A stretch of DNA of 64,000 nucleotides from Lysinibacter cavernae (GCF_011758565.1 NZ_JAAMOX010000002.1:806001-870000); one strand, 5' to 3'; shown: positions 41,886 through 51,464, numbered from the stretch's first letter. Notes: generated from the letters alone by a model not told the origin. A program made the numbers and translations.

Positions 41886-42683
41886 CTAGGCCCCGAGCCA
41901 CCCACCATCCACGTTGAGGAGCTGGCCGGACACGTAGGCAGAGGCATCCGACAGCAGGAACACGGCCATTCCGCCGATGTCTGACGGGTTTCCGAGCTTG
42001 CCCATTGGGATGCGCCCGAGGATGCGGTCGAGCTGATCTTGCTGGCCGAGCAGCCCCTCGGTGAGCTTGGTGTGGAAGTAGCCAGGCCCGATGACGTTCG
42101 AGCGGATGCCTGCCGGCGCCCATTCGGTTGAGAAGGAGCGCGCGACGCCGACAATGGCCGTCTTTGAGGCAACGTAGGGCGCGATTCTGGGGAGCGCGAT
42201 TGAGCTGTTGAGCGATCCGATGAAGACGTGCGAGCCGCCGGCCTCCGCCTCGATCTGGCGGCGCGCGATGGCCGTGCTGAGGAACACGGGTGCCTCAACG
42301 TTCATCCGTTGCACAAAGCGCCAGTCGTCTGGCGTGAGGTCAACGGCTTCTTTGCGCAGCTGGACCCCGGCGGAGTGCACGATGCCGTGTACGGGCTGGC
42401 GTGCCCACAGGCCGTCGACGAGGCCTTCGAGCGCGTCGGTGTCCGAGAGGTCGGCTGGGATGACGTGGCAGTCGCCCCCTCGGCCCCTGATGATCTCTGC
42501 GGTTTCATTGAGCTGGTCTTCCGAGCGGGCAACAAGCGAAACGGTTGCGCCTGCCGCAGCGGCTGAAAGCGCCGCGCCCTGGCCGAGCCCGCGTCCGGCG
42601 CCGGTCACGATGACGTGTTTGCCGGTGAGGGCGAAGTGCTCTGGGAAGCAGGTTGCTGCATCTACATCGTTGGAAATGGGCAT
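41886..42683 (-). CDS. SDR family oxidoreductase
   Basis: 265 residues: cofactor motif TGAGRGLG (27-34), HSAG, and the catalytic Ser...YVASK (Tyr169, Lys173). Classical short-chain dehydrogenase; similar ones oxidise sugars or 3-hydroxy/2-keto-3-deoxy acids such as gluconate 5-dehydrogenase. It lies between a GntR regulator and dgt, divergent (through the regulator and a hydroxyacid dehydrogenase) from the BMP importer operon, which favours a sugar-acid or aldose substrate. Confidence 0.9.
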   Translation of the reverse strand: MPISNDVDAATCFPEHFALTGKHVIVTGAGRGLGQGAALSAAAAGATVSLVARSEDQLNETAEIIRGRGGDCHVIPADLSDTDALEGLVDGLWARQPVHGIVHSAGVQLRKEAVDLTPDDWRFVQRMNVEAPVFLSTAIARRQIEAEAGGSHVFIGSLNSSIALPRIAPYVASKTAIVGVARSFSTEWAPAGIRSNVIGPGYFHTKLTEGLLGQQDQLDRILGRIPMGKLGNPSDIGGMAVFLLSDASAYVSGQLLNVDGGWLGA

Positions 42684-42749
42684 GCGAAAGGAACTCCTTC
42701 AAATCGGTGAGAGAAACGCGTTGAGGGGGGAGTTAGTCTGGATGTTTGG

Positions 42750-43511
42750 TTAGTCTTGCGGCTGGCGGCGGGCGAGGGTTCCGCTGTCGTCGCGCACGCG
42801 GGTGAGGTGGTTTCGTGTGGCCTTTGCCGCCAGTTCAGTGTCGCGGGCGAAGATTGCGTTGGCAATTTCGTGGTGTTCGCGGTTGGTTGCTTCCTGAGCG
42901 GCGGCGTATCCCATGCTGTGCTCGTAGGTTTTGCGCAGGTAATCGTTGATGGGATCAACGCTGTGCACAAAGAATGGGTTCTGCGAGGCAGCGGCGATGG
43001 CGCGGTGGAATGCGAGGTCCCATTCGAGCACCTCCCTGCTGTCGTCTGACGTGCTGTTGTATCCGTCGAGGGCTGCCTGGATGAGCACCGCATCTTCTTC
43101 GGTGTGGTTGATCGCGGCAAGCTCGCTGATGCCAACCTCAAGCACAAGGCGCATCTCCATGAGCTGCTCGAACGAGCCCTTGTTGAGTTCGAGCATGAGC
43201 TCGTACTGCTTGGCGATTCCCGAACCGTCAAATGCGGCAACCGTCATGCCCCGACCTGGGCGGATGTCAACAAGGCCGCGTTCGTCGAGGATGCGCCCTG
43301 CCTCGCGGATGACCGAGCGGCTGACGTCGTAGCGTTCGACAAGCGCAGGCTCGGTTTCGAGCTGGTCTCCTGGCTGCAGGCCGCGCGCAATGACGTCGCT
43401 CATGATGCGGTCGGCAACCTGTGATGACAGTCGGTTTCGGTTGGTTTTGCCGAGGGGGCTGCCGGTTGGAAGCTTATGGGTTTCGTTCTGAGAGGTGTTC
43501 GAAGTATTCAT
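42750..43511 (-). CDS. GntR-family regulator (FadR/FCD type)
   Basis: 253 residues. Winged helix (LSSQVADRIMSDVIARGLQPGDQLETEPALVERYDVSRSVIREAGRILDERG) followed by an FCD domain (DLAFHRAIAAASQNPFFVHSV, HHEIANAIFARD) with the usual metal/acid-binding histidines. It is encoded between the hydroxyacid dehydrogenase and the SDR and probably controls both these and the divergent importer operon in response to a pathway acid. Confidence 0.88.
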   Translation of the reverse strand: MNTSNTSQNETHKLPTGSPLGKTNRNRLSSQVADRIMSDVIARGLQPGDQLETEPALVERYDVSRSVIREAGRILDERGLVDIRPGRGMTVAAFDGSGIAKQYELMLELNKGSFEQLMEMRLVLEVGISELAAINHTEEDAVLIQAALDGYNSTSDDSREVLEWDLAFHRAIAAASQNPFFVHSVDPINDYLRKTYEHSMGYAAAQEATNREHHEIANAIFARDTELAAKATRNHLTRVRDDSGTLARRQPQD

Positions 43512-43552
43512 AGTCCGTCTTCTGGTTCGAGTAATGAATGCCAGGGCTGCTG

Positions 43553-44509
43553 CTAATTCACCTTGCAGCGGAGCTCTTCCCCCAAGAGTGCTCTGGCGGC
43601 TTCTTCGCTTGCCAGCCGCTGAAGATTCTGCAAAGAATCGTCGTCGTAAAACGCGGCGTGTGGGGTTAAGACTACCTGTGTCATCCCTCGAAGCGGGGAG
43701 TCGAGTGGGAGCGGCTCTGGGTCGGTCACGTCGAGGGCCGCTCCTGCGATGCGCCCGTCCGTGACCGCGGCGGCGAGGGCATCGAGGTCAACGAGCGAGC
43801 CCCTCGCGGTGTTGACGAGCACGGTTCCCTGCTGCACCTTGCTGAGGAAATCGGCTCCGATGAGGTGGATGTTGTCGGCCGTGCTTGGCGCGTGGAGCGA
43901 GATGGCGTGTGCCCGTTTGGCGAGTTCGTCGAGGGTGACGCGCTCAACGCCGAGGCTGTCGAACACCGTCTGATCGCAGTAGGGGTCTGTTGCGATGAAG
44001 CTGAACCCAAACGGACGGAGTCGCTCGACAACGGCCCGTGCGATTCTGCCCATCCCAACGAGCCCGATGACGGTAGAGCGGAAGCCGCGGATGTCGCCAA
44101 CGTCTCCAGGGCGAACCTTGTCCGACTGTGCGAAGAGCGCGTTGTAGGCGGGGATGCGGCGGAGCAGCGGGAGCAGGCTTGCGGTTGCATGGTCGGCAAC
44201 GGTTGCTACGCCGTAGTCTGGCACGTTGGCGACGCTGATGCCGAGTTCGGTTGCTGCCTTGATATCAACGTTGTCGTAGCCGATGCCGTAGCGGATGACG
44301 GTGGCGCCCGGCTTGAGGACGGAGAGAACGTTTTTTGTGACGGGAGCGAAATTCACAAACACAACGTCGGCGTCGGCGATGGCGGCGCGAGTGTCGTCTT
44401 CTGTCTCGCAGCTGTGGCATTCAAAAACTGCATCAAAATCGTTGGCCATTTGTTGCTCGTAGGCCACATTTTTGAATGCGTGGTCGGTTACGATGATTTT
44501 TTTCTTCAT
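43553..44509 (-). CDS. D-2-hydroxyacid dehydrogenase (C-terminal-binding-protein type)
   Basis: 318 residues. Rossmann motif GLVGMGRIA, then the catalytic triad of the family: Arg in NTARGSLVD, Glu in DVTDPEPLP and His in LTPHAAFY. It reduces 2-keto acids or oxidises D-2-hydroxy acids with NAD(P). ATG 44509 follows GAGAGA; the nine residues upstream in frame are not needed. First gene of a minus-strand operon with a GntR regulator, an SDR and perhaps dgt. Confidence 0.88.
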   Translation of the reverse strand: MKKKIIVTDHAFKNVAYEQQMANDFDAVFECHSCETEDDTRAAIADADVVFVNFAPVTKNVLSVLKPGATVIRYGIGYDNVDIKAATELGISVANVPDYGVATVADHATASLLPLLRRIPAYNALFAQSDKVRPGDVGDIRGFRSTVIGLVGMGRIARAVVERLRPFGFSFIATDPYCDQTVFDSLGVERVTLDELAKRAHAISLHAPSTADNIHLIGADFLSKVQQGTVLVNTARGSLVDLDALAAAVTDGRIAGAALDVTDPEPLPLDSPLRGMTQVVLTPHAAFYDDDSLQNLQRLASEEAARALLGEELRCKVN

Positions 44510-44740
44510 TGAATTCTCTCTCGTATTGCTGCGCAATCAGTGGGTTTTTGAAGGGCTCGCTCTCGAAACTTCAAAAAACTTGCTTGTTGCGATCATAAGA
44601 TGATTATATGTTAAACACGAGCGGCGTTGCTCAAACCGTCAGGCCAGGATCATCGCTCACAAGGTTCGACCTCATCTGGAGGATGTCCACGCGTTACCCC
44701 CGAACGCATTCGTAATTCGGTTCATAAAGGCGGTAGACCA
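44510..44740. promoter_or_regulatory. Divergent promoter region of the first catabolic block
   Basis: 231 bp between the hydroxyacid dehydrogenase and BMP lipoprotein genes, AT-rich at 44580-44620. ATCATAAGATGAT (44592-44604) is a perfect 5-base-arm palindrome and lies in the AT-rich core; it is the best candidate for the GntR site. AAAGGCGG at 44727-44734 is the ribosome site of the lipoprotein gene. Confidence 0.45.
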
Positions 44741-45763
44741 ATGGCTTCACACGCAACACAGTCCACGTTAACAACACTCGGCGCGCTCGCGGCCACCGGC
44801 ATCCTCGGGCTCACGCTCACCGGATGCGGAGGGCAGGCACCCAGCTCGGCAGGCGCCGACAGCGAAAGCCTCCACGTCGGCATCTTCGTTGACAACGCGT
44901 TTGGCGACGGAGACTTCTTCGACCAAGCAGCGGTCGCAATCGACCCGCTCACCGACGAGCAGGGCGCGGTTGTGAAGACCTACGAGGGGCAGCTCCAGGC
45001 ACAGAACTTTGCCCCGCTGCTGCAGGACGCGGCCGACACCAACGACATCGTCTTTGTGCTCGGGTTCGAAGCAATTGACGCCCTCGTCTCGGTTGCAGAG
45101 CGAAACGAAGACACCACGTTTGTTTTTGTCGACGGCATCGTAGATAGCCCAAACGTCATCTCGGCTGAGTTCCGCACGGCAGAAGGATGCTTCATGGCAG
45201 GTGCCCTCGCTGCCGTCGTCAACCAGGCCAACGCCAGCACAACCGCCGGATTTATTGGAGGGGTGAACGCCCCCGTTGTGGAAAACTGCGAGACCGGCTT
45301 CACCTCGGGCGTGAGCAACGTTGACCCAGCCATGCAGGTACAGGGTCAGTACGTTGGTTCATTCACCGACCCAAGCAAGGGCCGCGAGGTGGCAATCGGC
45401 CTGATGAATAAGGGCGCGTTCAGCATGTTTGCCTACGCTGGCCTGTCAGGGGCCGGCGCGTTTGATGCCGCAAAGTCTGGCGAAAATATCGCGCCAATCG
45501 GCATCGTTGCCGACAAGAGCAGCCTGGCCCCCGGACTTGTTCCCGGAAGCCTCACGATGCGCGTTGACACCGTCATCGAATCCCTCACCGAGAAGATCGT
45601 CGACAAGAGCACCAAAAAAGGCGACCAGCTCAGCTACGGCTTCAAAGAGGGCGGCTGGGAAATGATCTACAGCGACGAGCTCGTCACCGCCGACCAGATC
45701 ACGCAGCTCGACGGGCTGCAGGAGAAGCTCATCGCCGGCGAGGTGAAGGCAGATGGCAAGTAG
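44741..45763 (+). CDS. BMP-family ABC transporter substrate-binding lipoprotein
   Basis: 340 residues with lipobox LTGC (Cys29) and the basic-membrane-protein pattern: HVGIFVDNAFGDGDFFDQA, EFRTAEGCFMAGALAA, TTAGFIGGVNAPVVENCETGF. BMP proteins bind nucleosides or related purine-like ligands outside the membrane. It is followed by an ATPase and two permeases, a complete importer. ATG 44741 is the best start; upstream in-frame sequence is the divergent promoter region. The 3' end overlaps the ATPase gene by 11 bases. Confidence 0.9.
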   Translation: MASHATQSTLTTLGALAATGILGLTLTGCGGQAPSSAGADSESLHVGIFVDNAFGDGDFFDQAAVAIDPLTDEQGAVVKTYEGQLQAQNFAPLLQDAADTNDIVFVLGFEAIDALVSVAERNEDTTFVFVDGIVDSPNVISAEFRTAEGCFMAGALAAVVNQANASTTAGFIGGVNAPVVENCETGFTSGVSNVDPAMQVQGQYVGSFTDPSKGREVAIGLMNKGAFSMFAYAGLSGAGAFDAAKSGENIAPIGIVADKSSLAPGLVPGSLTMRVDTVIESLTEKIVDKSTKKGDQLSYGFKEGGWEMIYSDELVTADQITQLDGLQEKLIAGEVKADGK

Positions 45764-47351
45764 CGGGAGCCCAACCGTGCGGGAGGCATCCGCCGTCAGT
45801 ACGGCGACGCCGCAGGCAGCAGACGACTTCGTCCTGCAGCTTGCCGGCATCACCAAAACCTTTGGCCCCGTCGTTGCCAACCACGACGTCGACTTCACGC
45901 TACGTCGTGGGGAGATTCACGCCCTTGTTGGCGAGAACGGCGCGGGCAAGACCACGCTCATGCGCATCCTCTACGGGATGTACCAGCCGGATGCCGGTTC
46001 GATCAGGCTCGGCGGGCGCGAGGTGACGCTCAAGCGGCCAACGGACTCCATCGAACACGGCATCGGTATGGTGCACCAGCACTTCATGCTCGTGCCTGGT
46101 TTTACCATTGCCGAGAACGTGACGCTCGGCAGCGAACCGCGCAAGCACGGGCTCTTTGACAACGCGGCGGCCAAAGCCGCGCTCGAAGAGCCAATGCGAA
46201 AGCTCGGCCTGTCGATTGACCCTGACACCATTACCGGCACCCTCAACGTGGCAACGCAGCAAAAGCTCGAAATTATCAAGGTGCTGTACCGCGGAGCCAA
46301 CCTCATCATCCTCGACGAACCAACCGCCGTATTGACCCCGCAGGAGACCGAAGAGCTGTTCGAACTGCTGAAACGGCTCGCCGCCGAGGGCTCGTCCGTG
46401 ATCTTTATCTCGCATAAGCTTCGCGAGGTCTTTGCGCTCGCTGACCGCATCACGGTGCTGCGCAACGGGGAAACCGTTGAGACCTTCGAGGCTGCGGATG
46501 CCGACCCAGCGATGGTGGTTGCCGCTATGACTGGCCGCAGCGACGTCAACCTCGGCCGCGTTGAACGCGACCGCCCGAGCGACATTTCGGCGTTCACCGT
46601 TGAACACCTCAGCACGATCAAACAGGGCAGCGACGCGGCACTCAACGCTGTCTCGTTTCAGCTGCGGGCCGGTGAAGTTCTCGGGATTGCGGGCGTCGAG
46701 GGCAACGGCCAGGCATCCCTCGCCGAAGCGCTTATTGGTACTCGGCCCCTCACCGCCGGACAAATCCGACTCGGGGAAACCCAGCTCGAGTCGCTTTCGG
46801 TCAACGACCGGCGCGCGGCTGGGCTCTCGTACGTGCCGGAGGACCGCCACCTCGAAGGGCTCCCGCTCAACGGAACGGTCGCGGAAGGCCTCGCCGCCGG
46901 CGTGCTGCGCCGCGACACGAGCCCGCTCGGACTCGGCGCGGCCTTCACCTCGAAGGTGCGCGCGTGGGGAACCGAGATGATCCGTAAATACGCGATCAAG
47001 ACCTCTGGGCTCGACGCCAGAAACAGCACGCTCTCGGGTGGAAATCAGCAGAAAATCGTCATGGCGCGTGAGCTTGAGGACGAGCCGGAGTGCATCATCC
47101 TTGCCCAACCGACACGGGGCGTCGATCTTGGCGCCATCGAGTTTCTGTATAACCAGGTGGCTGAGGCCACCCACCGAGGATGCGCCGTACTGCTCATCTC
47201 GGCCGACCTCGACGAGATCCTTCGGCTCTCTGACCGGGTGCTCGTCATGTTTGGCGGCAGCATCGTGGCCGAACGCTCGGCAACCGCAACCTCTCGAGAG
47301 GAACTTGGCATGTACATGATGGGCATTCAGCAGACGGAGGTGTCGGCGTGA
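45753..47351 (+). CDS. ABC transporter ATPase, two-domain sugar/nucleoside type
   Basis: 532 residues with two ABC domains. The first is complete (Walker A GENGAGKTT, Walker B LIILDEPTAVLTP). The second has a degenerate Walker A (GVEGNGQAS) and a signature LSGGNQQK, as is normal in RbsA/YufO-type ATPases where only one site is fully active. It energises the BMP-type importer. The stop overlaps the start of the first permease by 4 bases. Confidence 0.92.
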   Translation: MASSGSPTVREASAVSTATPQAADDFVLQLAGITKTFGPVVANHDVDFTLRRGEIHALVGENGAGKTTLMRILYGMYQPDAGSIRLGGREVTLKRPTDSIEHGIGMVHQHFMLVPGFTIAENVTLGSEPRKHGLFDNAAAKAALEEPMRKLGLSIDPDTITGTLNVATQQKLEIIKVLYRGANLIILDEPTAVLTPQETEELFELLKRLAAEGSSVIFISHKLREVFALADRITVLRNGETVETFEAADADPAMVVAAMTGRSDVNLGRVERDRPSDISAFTVEHLSTIKQGSDAALNAVSFQLRAGEVLGIAGVEGNGQASLAEALIGTRPLTAGQIRLGETQLESLSVNDRRAAGLSYVPEDRHLEGLPLNGTVAEGLAAGVLRRDTSPLGLGAAFTSKVRAWGTEMIRKYAIKTSGLDARNSTLSGGNQQKIVMARELEDEPECIILAQPTRGVDLGAIEFLYNQVAEATHRGCAVLLISADLDEILRLSDRVLVMFGGSIVAERSATATSREELGMYMMGIQQTEVSA

Positions 47352-48475
47352 CCATAGAAAAGACCCTGTCTGGCCAGCACTCGCTCGGCCCGACCGCCAA
47401 ACCGCGAAAGTCGTCGAACCGCTCCGCGCTCGCCAAGCAGCTTGGGCGCGTTGCGTTTATCCTCGGCGCAGGCCTGCTGATGGCGGTTGTGCTCATCCAG
47501 GCGCAGGGCTACCAGGCGATCCCCACCATCCTGTCAGGACTCGAATACGCCGTTGGCAGCCCGCAGAGCATCGCGCGCACGCTTGCCTGGGGCCTCCCAC
47601 TCTTTGTGGCGACCATGGGTGTTGCCATCGCGTACCGATCTGGAATGTTCAATATTGGTGCGGAGGGCCAGATCTACGCTGGGGCCATGGCCGCCGCGCT
47701 GGTTGGCGCCTACATCGGGCCGATGTTTACCGGGCTGCACCTGCTGCTGTGCATCGCGGCCTCTGCGGCGATCGGGGCGCTTGTCGCGGCCGGTCTCGGC
47801 TGGCTCCGCGCCGCCTGGAACGTGGATGAGGTGCTCTCGACGCTGCTTTCGAATTACATCATCATCCTGTTCTGCGCCTACCTCGTGACGGCCCCGCTGC
47901 GCGACCCGAGCCGCCAGAGCGGCAGCACCGTTCCAGTGCACGACACCGCGATGTTCTCGGAGATCCTGCCAAAGACCCAGCTCACCACTGCCGTATTCCT
48001 CGTTGTGGTGCTGTGCGCCGTCACCTGGTGGATCAGCGAAAAATCGGTCATCGGATACAAGTGGCGGATGACGGGCGAAAGCCCCGACTTCGCGGCGGCG
48101 GTTGGCATCAACGTGCGCCGCGCCCGCATCGGATCGATGGCCCTCAGCGGAGCCCTCTGCGGCATCGCCGGCGCCCTGCTCGTGACCACCTCGCAGGGGC
48201 GGTTTTGGACCGAAATTGGCACGAGCATCGGCTGGGATGCCGTGCTGCTCGCCATGATTGCCCGCGCCCGCCCCGTCTCGGCGATGATCTGGGTTGCCGT
48301 CTACTGCGTCATGCGGTCGGCAGCGCGCGGCATCGAGCAGGTGTCAACCGTGCCATCCGAAATCTCGCTCATCCTGATTGCCGGAATTATCATCGCGGCC
48401 TCGGCACGAGCAGGCATTTTTGCCCAGCTCGCCAAGGCACGCAACGCCTACACGCGCTCGCGGGGGAAGAACTAA
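47348..48475 (+). CDS. ABC transporter permease (BMP importer, subunit 1)
   Basis: 375 residues, highly hydrophobic after a polar 30-residue start. The core GMFNIGAEGQIYAGAMAAALVG and TGESPDFAAAVGINVRRARIGSMALSGALCGIAGALLV are diagnostic for YufP/BPD_transp_2-type permeases of nucleoside and sugar importers. It begins with GTG overlapping the ATPase stop, and its stop shares a base with the next permease start. Confidence 0.92.
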   Translation: MTIEKTLSGQHSLGPTAKPRKSSNRSALAKQLGRVAFILGAGLLMAVVLIQAQGYQAIPTILSGLEYAVGSPQSIARTLAWGLPLFVATMGVAIAYRSGMFNIGAEGQIYAGAMAAALVGAYIGPMFTGLHLLLCIAASAAIGALVAAGLGWLRAAWNVDEVLSTLLSNYIIILFCAYLVTAPLRDPSRQSGSTVPVHDTAMFSEILPKTQLTTAVFLVVVLCAVTWWISEKSVIGYKWRMTGESPDFAAAVGINVRRARIGSMALSGALCGIAGALLVTTSQGRFWTEIGTSIGWDAVLLAMIARARPVSAMIWVAVYCVMRSAARGIEQVSTVPSEISLILIAGIIIAASARAGIFAQLAKARNAYTRSRGKN

Positions 48476-49395
48476 TGGACTTATTTGACGCGTTTCTCAG
48501 CTCTGGGGTTCGACTGACGACCCCCATCCTGCTCGCGGCCCTCGCCTGCCTGCCAACGCAGTGGACCAAAGACCTCAACATCGGGCTCGAAGGTGCCATG
48601 CTCTTTGGCGCGTTTGGCGGCGTGGTCTTTGGGCTCATGTTCCAGTCGGTTGCCCTCGGCATCGCCGCGACCGTCATCGCCGGCATCATCAGCGGCCTGA
48701 TCTTTGGCTACGTCATCACCAGGCTCAACGTCAACGTGTTTGTCGCCGGAATCGCGCTGAACATCTTTGCGGCCGCGGCAACCGTGTACCTGCTTCGTTC
48801 CTTCTTCGGAGTGAAAGGGACGCTCAGTGACCCGGGTATTCCCTCGCTGCCGGTCTACAACATCCCGTTCATCAAAGACATCCCCGTGATTGGCGCGATC
48901 GTGTCTGGCCACACGATCCTCACCTACCTCAGCTGGGTGCTCGTCGCGGTGATGGTGTTCGCGGTTCGGCGCACGGTGCTGGTTCGCCGGCTTAAAGCGG
49001 CAGGCGAGCATCCGGCCGCTCTCGCGGCGGCGGGAGGCAACGTCAACCGGATGCGGGTGTGGGCACAGGTCTGGTGCTTCGCGCTCTGCGCCCTCGCCGG
49101 CGCGCAGCTCAGCGTCGGCCAGCTCACGCTGTTCACCGAGGGGATGACCAACGGCCTCGGCTTTGTGGCCCTCGCCGCGGTGATCTTCTGCCGCGGCAAG
49201 GTCAAGTGGCTGGCCGTCATGAGCGTGATCTTTGGGCTCGCCTCGGCTGTCGCCGTGCAGGTGAACGACGCCGTCGTCGCGCCACAGTTCGCTCAGATGC
49301 TGCCCTACGTCATCGCGTTTATTGGCCTCATCGTGCTGGCCAAAACGTCAAAGGATGGCGGCATCCGCATCGCGACCCCAACAATGGAGGCATAA
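48475..49395 (+). CDS. ABC transporter permease (BMP importer, subunit 2)
   Basis: 306 residues. KDLNIGLEGAMLFGAFGGVVFG and AGEHPAALAAAGGNVNRMRVWAQVWCFALCALAGAQLS match YufQ-type permeases, the partner of the preceding subunit. ATG 48475 shares one base with the upstream stop. Together the four genes encode a complete nucleoside/sugar-type importer. Confidence 0.92.
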   Translation: MDLFDAFLSSGVRLTTPILLAALACLPTQWTKDLNIGLEGAMLFGAFGGVVFGLMFQSVALGIAATVIAGIISGLIFGYVITRLNVNVFVAGIALNIFAAAATVYLLRSFFGVKGTLSDPGIPSLPVYNIPFIKDIPVIGAIVSGHTILTYLSWVLVAVMVFAVRRTVLVRRLKAAGEHPAALAAAGGNVNRMRVWAQVWCFALCALAGAQLSVGQLTLFTEGMTNGLGFVALAAVIFCRGKVKWLAVMSVIFGLASAVAVQVNDAVVAPQFAQMLPYVIAFIGLIVLAKTSKDGGIRIATPTMEA

Positions 49396-49398
49396 ACC

Positions 49399-49851
49399 GT
49401 GCAGTTTGAAACACTCACCGACGACGATGTTGAGCTGTACGACCGCGTCAAAACCCTGCTGTTGGCCAGGCACGACAGCGTCAAGCACGTGGTCGCTGCC
49501 GGCGTACGGACCGAGTCAGGCGAGATCTACCTCGGGCTGCACCTCGGCTCGCGGCGCATCAACGTGTGTGCAGAGTCATCCGCCATTGCCAACGCCGAAA
49601 TGGCTGGCGACCACAGCATCCGCTCGATTGTGGCCCTGTGCCTTGATGACGACGGCCGCGCCATCGTCACAAACCCCTGCGGGGTCTGCCGCGAGCTGAT
49701 GGGCACCTACTGCCTCAACGCCGACGTTGTCATCGATTACGAGGGCACCGTCCGCAAAACACACTCCTCAAACCTCCTTCCGCAGCGCTGGCTGTTCCCG
49801 CACGAAAACGCGTGGACAGTTTCCGACCCACAACCAGAAAGTGGCCAATAA
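49399..49851 (+). CDS. Cytidine-deaminase-like zinc protein
   Basis: 150 residues with the deaminase motifs: CAES (Cys57, Glu59) and PCGVCRE (Cys94, Cys97), as in tetrameric cytidine and blasticidin-S deaminases. It would hydrolyse the amino group of a nucleoside or base. It is the fifth gene of the importer operon (3-base gap after the permease), so its substrate should be what the importer carries. GTG start at 49399. The N-terminus is shorter than in typical Cdd and the C-terminus longer (HSSNLLPQRWLFPHENAW), so the substrate may not be cytidine. Confidence 0.85.
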   Translation: MQFETLTDDDVELYDRVKTLLLARHDSVKHVVAAGVRTESGEIYLGLHLGSRRINVCAESSAIANAEMAGDHSIRSIVALCLDDDGRAIVTNPCGVCRELMGTYCLNADVVIDYEGTVRKTHSSNLLPQRWLFPHENAWTVSDPQPESGQ

Positions 49852-50304
49852 ATGCGTAAACCGACCATCACCGATGTGTGCCTCATCACGAGGGACCTCG
49901 AAGCCTCGATCGCCTTCTACACCGAAAAGCTCGGCTACACGCTCAAGAGCCGGATGCCCAACTTTGCGGACTTTGAGGGACCGGGCCTGATCCTTGCGCT
50001 GTGGGAGGCCGAGCACATCCACGAGACGACCGGCGTGCGCTCGCAGCGCGACGAGCCGGGCGGGCATAACGTGATGCTCGCCGTGTGCCTCGACTCGCTA
50101 GACGAGATTGACGAGATGTACACGCGGCTGAGCGAGGCTGGCGTTGAGCTCTACTCGCAGCCGAAGGACTACCCGTGGAACGCCCGCTGCATCTACTTTG
50201 CTGGCCCGTGCGGCGAGCTGTGGGAATTCTTTGCGTGGCACGAGGGCGGCGAGCCGGGGCTCGTGAGCCAGGGCGCGGAGCAGTACGAGGAGGTCGCGTC
50301 GTGA
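49852..50304 (+). CDS. VOC (glyoxalase-like) protein
   Basis: 150 residues: VCLITRDLEASIAFYTEKLGYTLKSR at the start and IYFAGPCGELWEFFAWH at the end mark a single VOC protein with conserved metal-ligand positions. It starts directly after the deaminase stop and its own stop overlaps the next gene by 4 bases, so it is a tightly coupled pathway member, perhaps an isomerase, epimerase or lyase. Confidence 0.85.
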   Translation: MRKPTITDVCLITRDLEASIAFYTEKLGYTLKSRMPNFADFEGPGLILALWEAEHIHETTGVRSQRDEPGGHNVMLAVCLDSLDEIDEMYTRLSEAGVELYSQPKDYPWNARCIYFAGPCGELWEFFAWHEGGEPGLVSQGAEQYEEVAS

Positions 50305-51464
50305 ACTTCGAACTGAACGAGCTTCTCCCCGTGGATGCCGAGCGTGCGCTGCTCATCGGTCGCATCTTCGACCCTGCCGTTGGCGGGCCAACCGTTGTGC
50401 TGGTTGTCGGCGACGAGCTCGTCGACATCACGTCGATCGAGGCAACCGTTTCGCGCCTGCTTGAGCGGGACGACATCGCTTCGGTGCTGCGCGCGACGCA
50501 GTCAGGGCAGCGCTGGGCGCTTGGAGACGTACTCGCCGCAACGGTTGCCGGCGACGCCGATGCTCCCCGGCTGCTCTCACCGATTGACCTCCAGGTTGTG
50601 AAGGCCGCAGGCGTGACGTTTGTGGAGAGCATGCTCGAACGCGTCATCGAGGAACGCGCGCAGGGCGACTCGGCGCGGGCCGAGGCCATCCGCGACCAGC
50701 TTATTGAGGTGGTTGGCGGTGCCATCTCAAGCGTGAAGCCGGGATCGGCAGAGGCGGAGAAGGTGAAAGAACTGCTCCAGCGCGAAGGGCTCTGGTCGCA
50801 GTACCTTGAGGTTGGCATTGGCCCCGACCCCGAGATTTTCACAAAGGCGCCAGTGCTTTCAAGCGTTGGCTCCGGCTCGACCATTGGTGTGCTGTCCCGG
50901 TCATCCTGGAACAACCCCGAGCCTGAGGTTGTGCTTGCCGTGACCTCAACCGGCGAGGTTCGTGGTGCCGCGCTTGGAAACGACGTGAACCTCAGAGACT
51001 TTGAGGGCCGCAGCGCGCTGCTGCTCACCGAGGCGAAGGATAACAACGGGTCCTGCGCGATTGGGCCGTTCATCCGTCTCTTTGACGAGCACTTCACGAT
51101 GGATTCCGTGCGCGAGCTGCTCGTGAACCTCTCGGTCCGCGGCACCGACGGCTTTGTGATGGAGGGTACAAGCTCCATGGAAAAAATCAGCAGGGACCCA
51201 GAAGAACTTGTTGAGCACGCCTACGGGCCGCACCACCAGTATCCCGACGGCTTTGTGCTGTTCACCGGCACCCTCTTCTCGCCGGTGCAGGATCGCTACG
51301 CGGCTGGCGCCGGGTTTACCCACGCGCTCGGGGATGTTGTGAGTATCTCGACCCCGCAACTCGGCACCCTGCGCAACACCGTCGAAGATTCAGAAACCGC
51401 TCCTCGCTGGGAACACGGCATCTGGTCGCTCGCCAGCAACCTCAACGCCCGAAACCTCATCTAA
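50301..51464 (+). CDS. FAH-family protein, AraD1/GguC-like (2-keto-3-deoxy sugar acid dehydratase)
   Basis: 387 residues. The C-terminal half has the FAH fold (NNPEPEVVLAVTSTGEVRGAALGNDVNLRDFEGRSALLLTEAKDNNGSCAIGPF) and the segment GFTHALGDVVSISTPQLGTL, which I associate with AraD1/GguC proteins. Known AraD1 enzymes dehydrate 2-keto-3-deoxy-aldonates to 2-ketoglutarate semialdehyde. An aldehyde dehydrogenase follows, which fits that reaction order. GTG 50301 overlaps the VOC stop. Alternative: a 2,4-diketo acid hydrolase, which is also FAH-type. Confidence 0.78.
   Translation: MNFELNELLPVDAERALLIGRIFDPAVGGPTVVLVVGDELVDITSIEATVSRLLERDDIASVLRATQSGQRWALGDVLAATVAGDADAPRLLSPIDLQVVKAAGVTFVESMLERVIEERAQGDSARAEAIRDQLIEVVGGAISSVKPGSAEAEKVKELLQREGLWSQYLEVGIGPDPEIFTKAPVLSSVGSGSTIGVLSRSSWNNPEPEVVLAVTSTGEVRGAALGNDVNLRDFEGRSALLLTEAKDNNGSCAIGPFIRLFDEHFTMDSVRELLVNLSVRGTDGFVMEGTSSMEKISRDPEELVEHAYGPHHQYPDGFVLFTGTLFSPVQDRYAAGAGFTHALGDVVSISTPQLGTLRNTVEDSETAPRWEHGIWSLASNLNARNLI

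Noticed and set aside
45900-47174. 424-codon open frame antisense to the two-domain ABC ATPase
   Set aside because: Antisense shadow; the + strand protein has intact ABC motifs and lies in a coupled operon.
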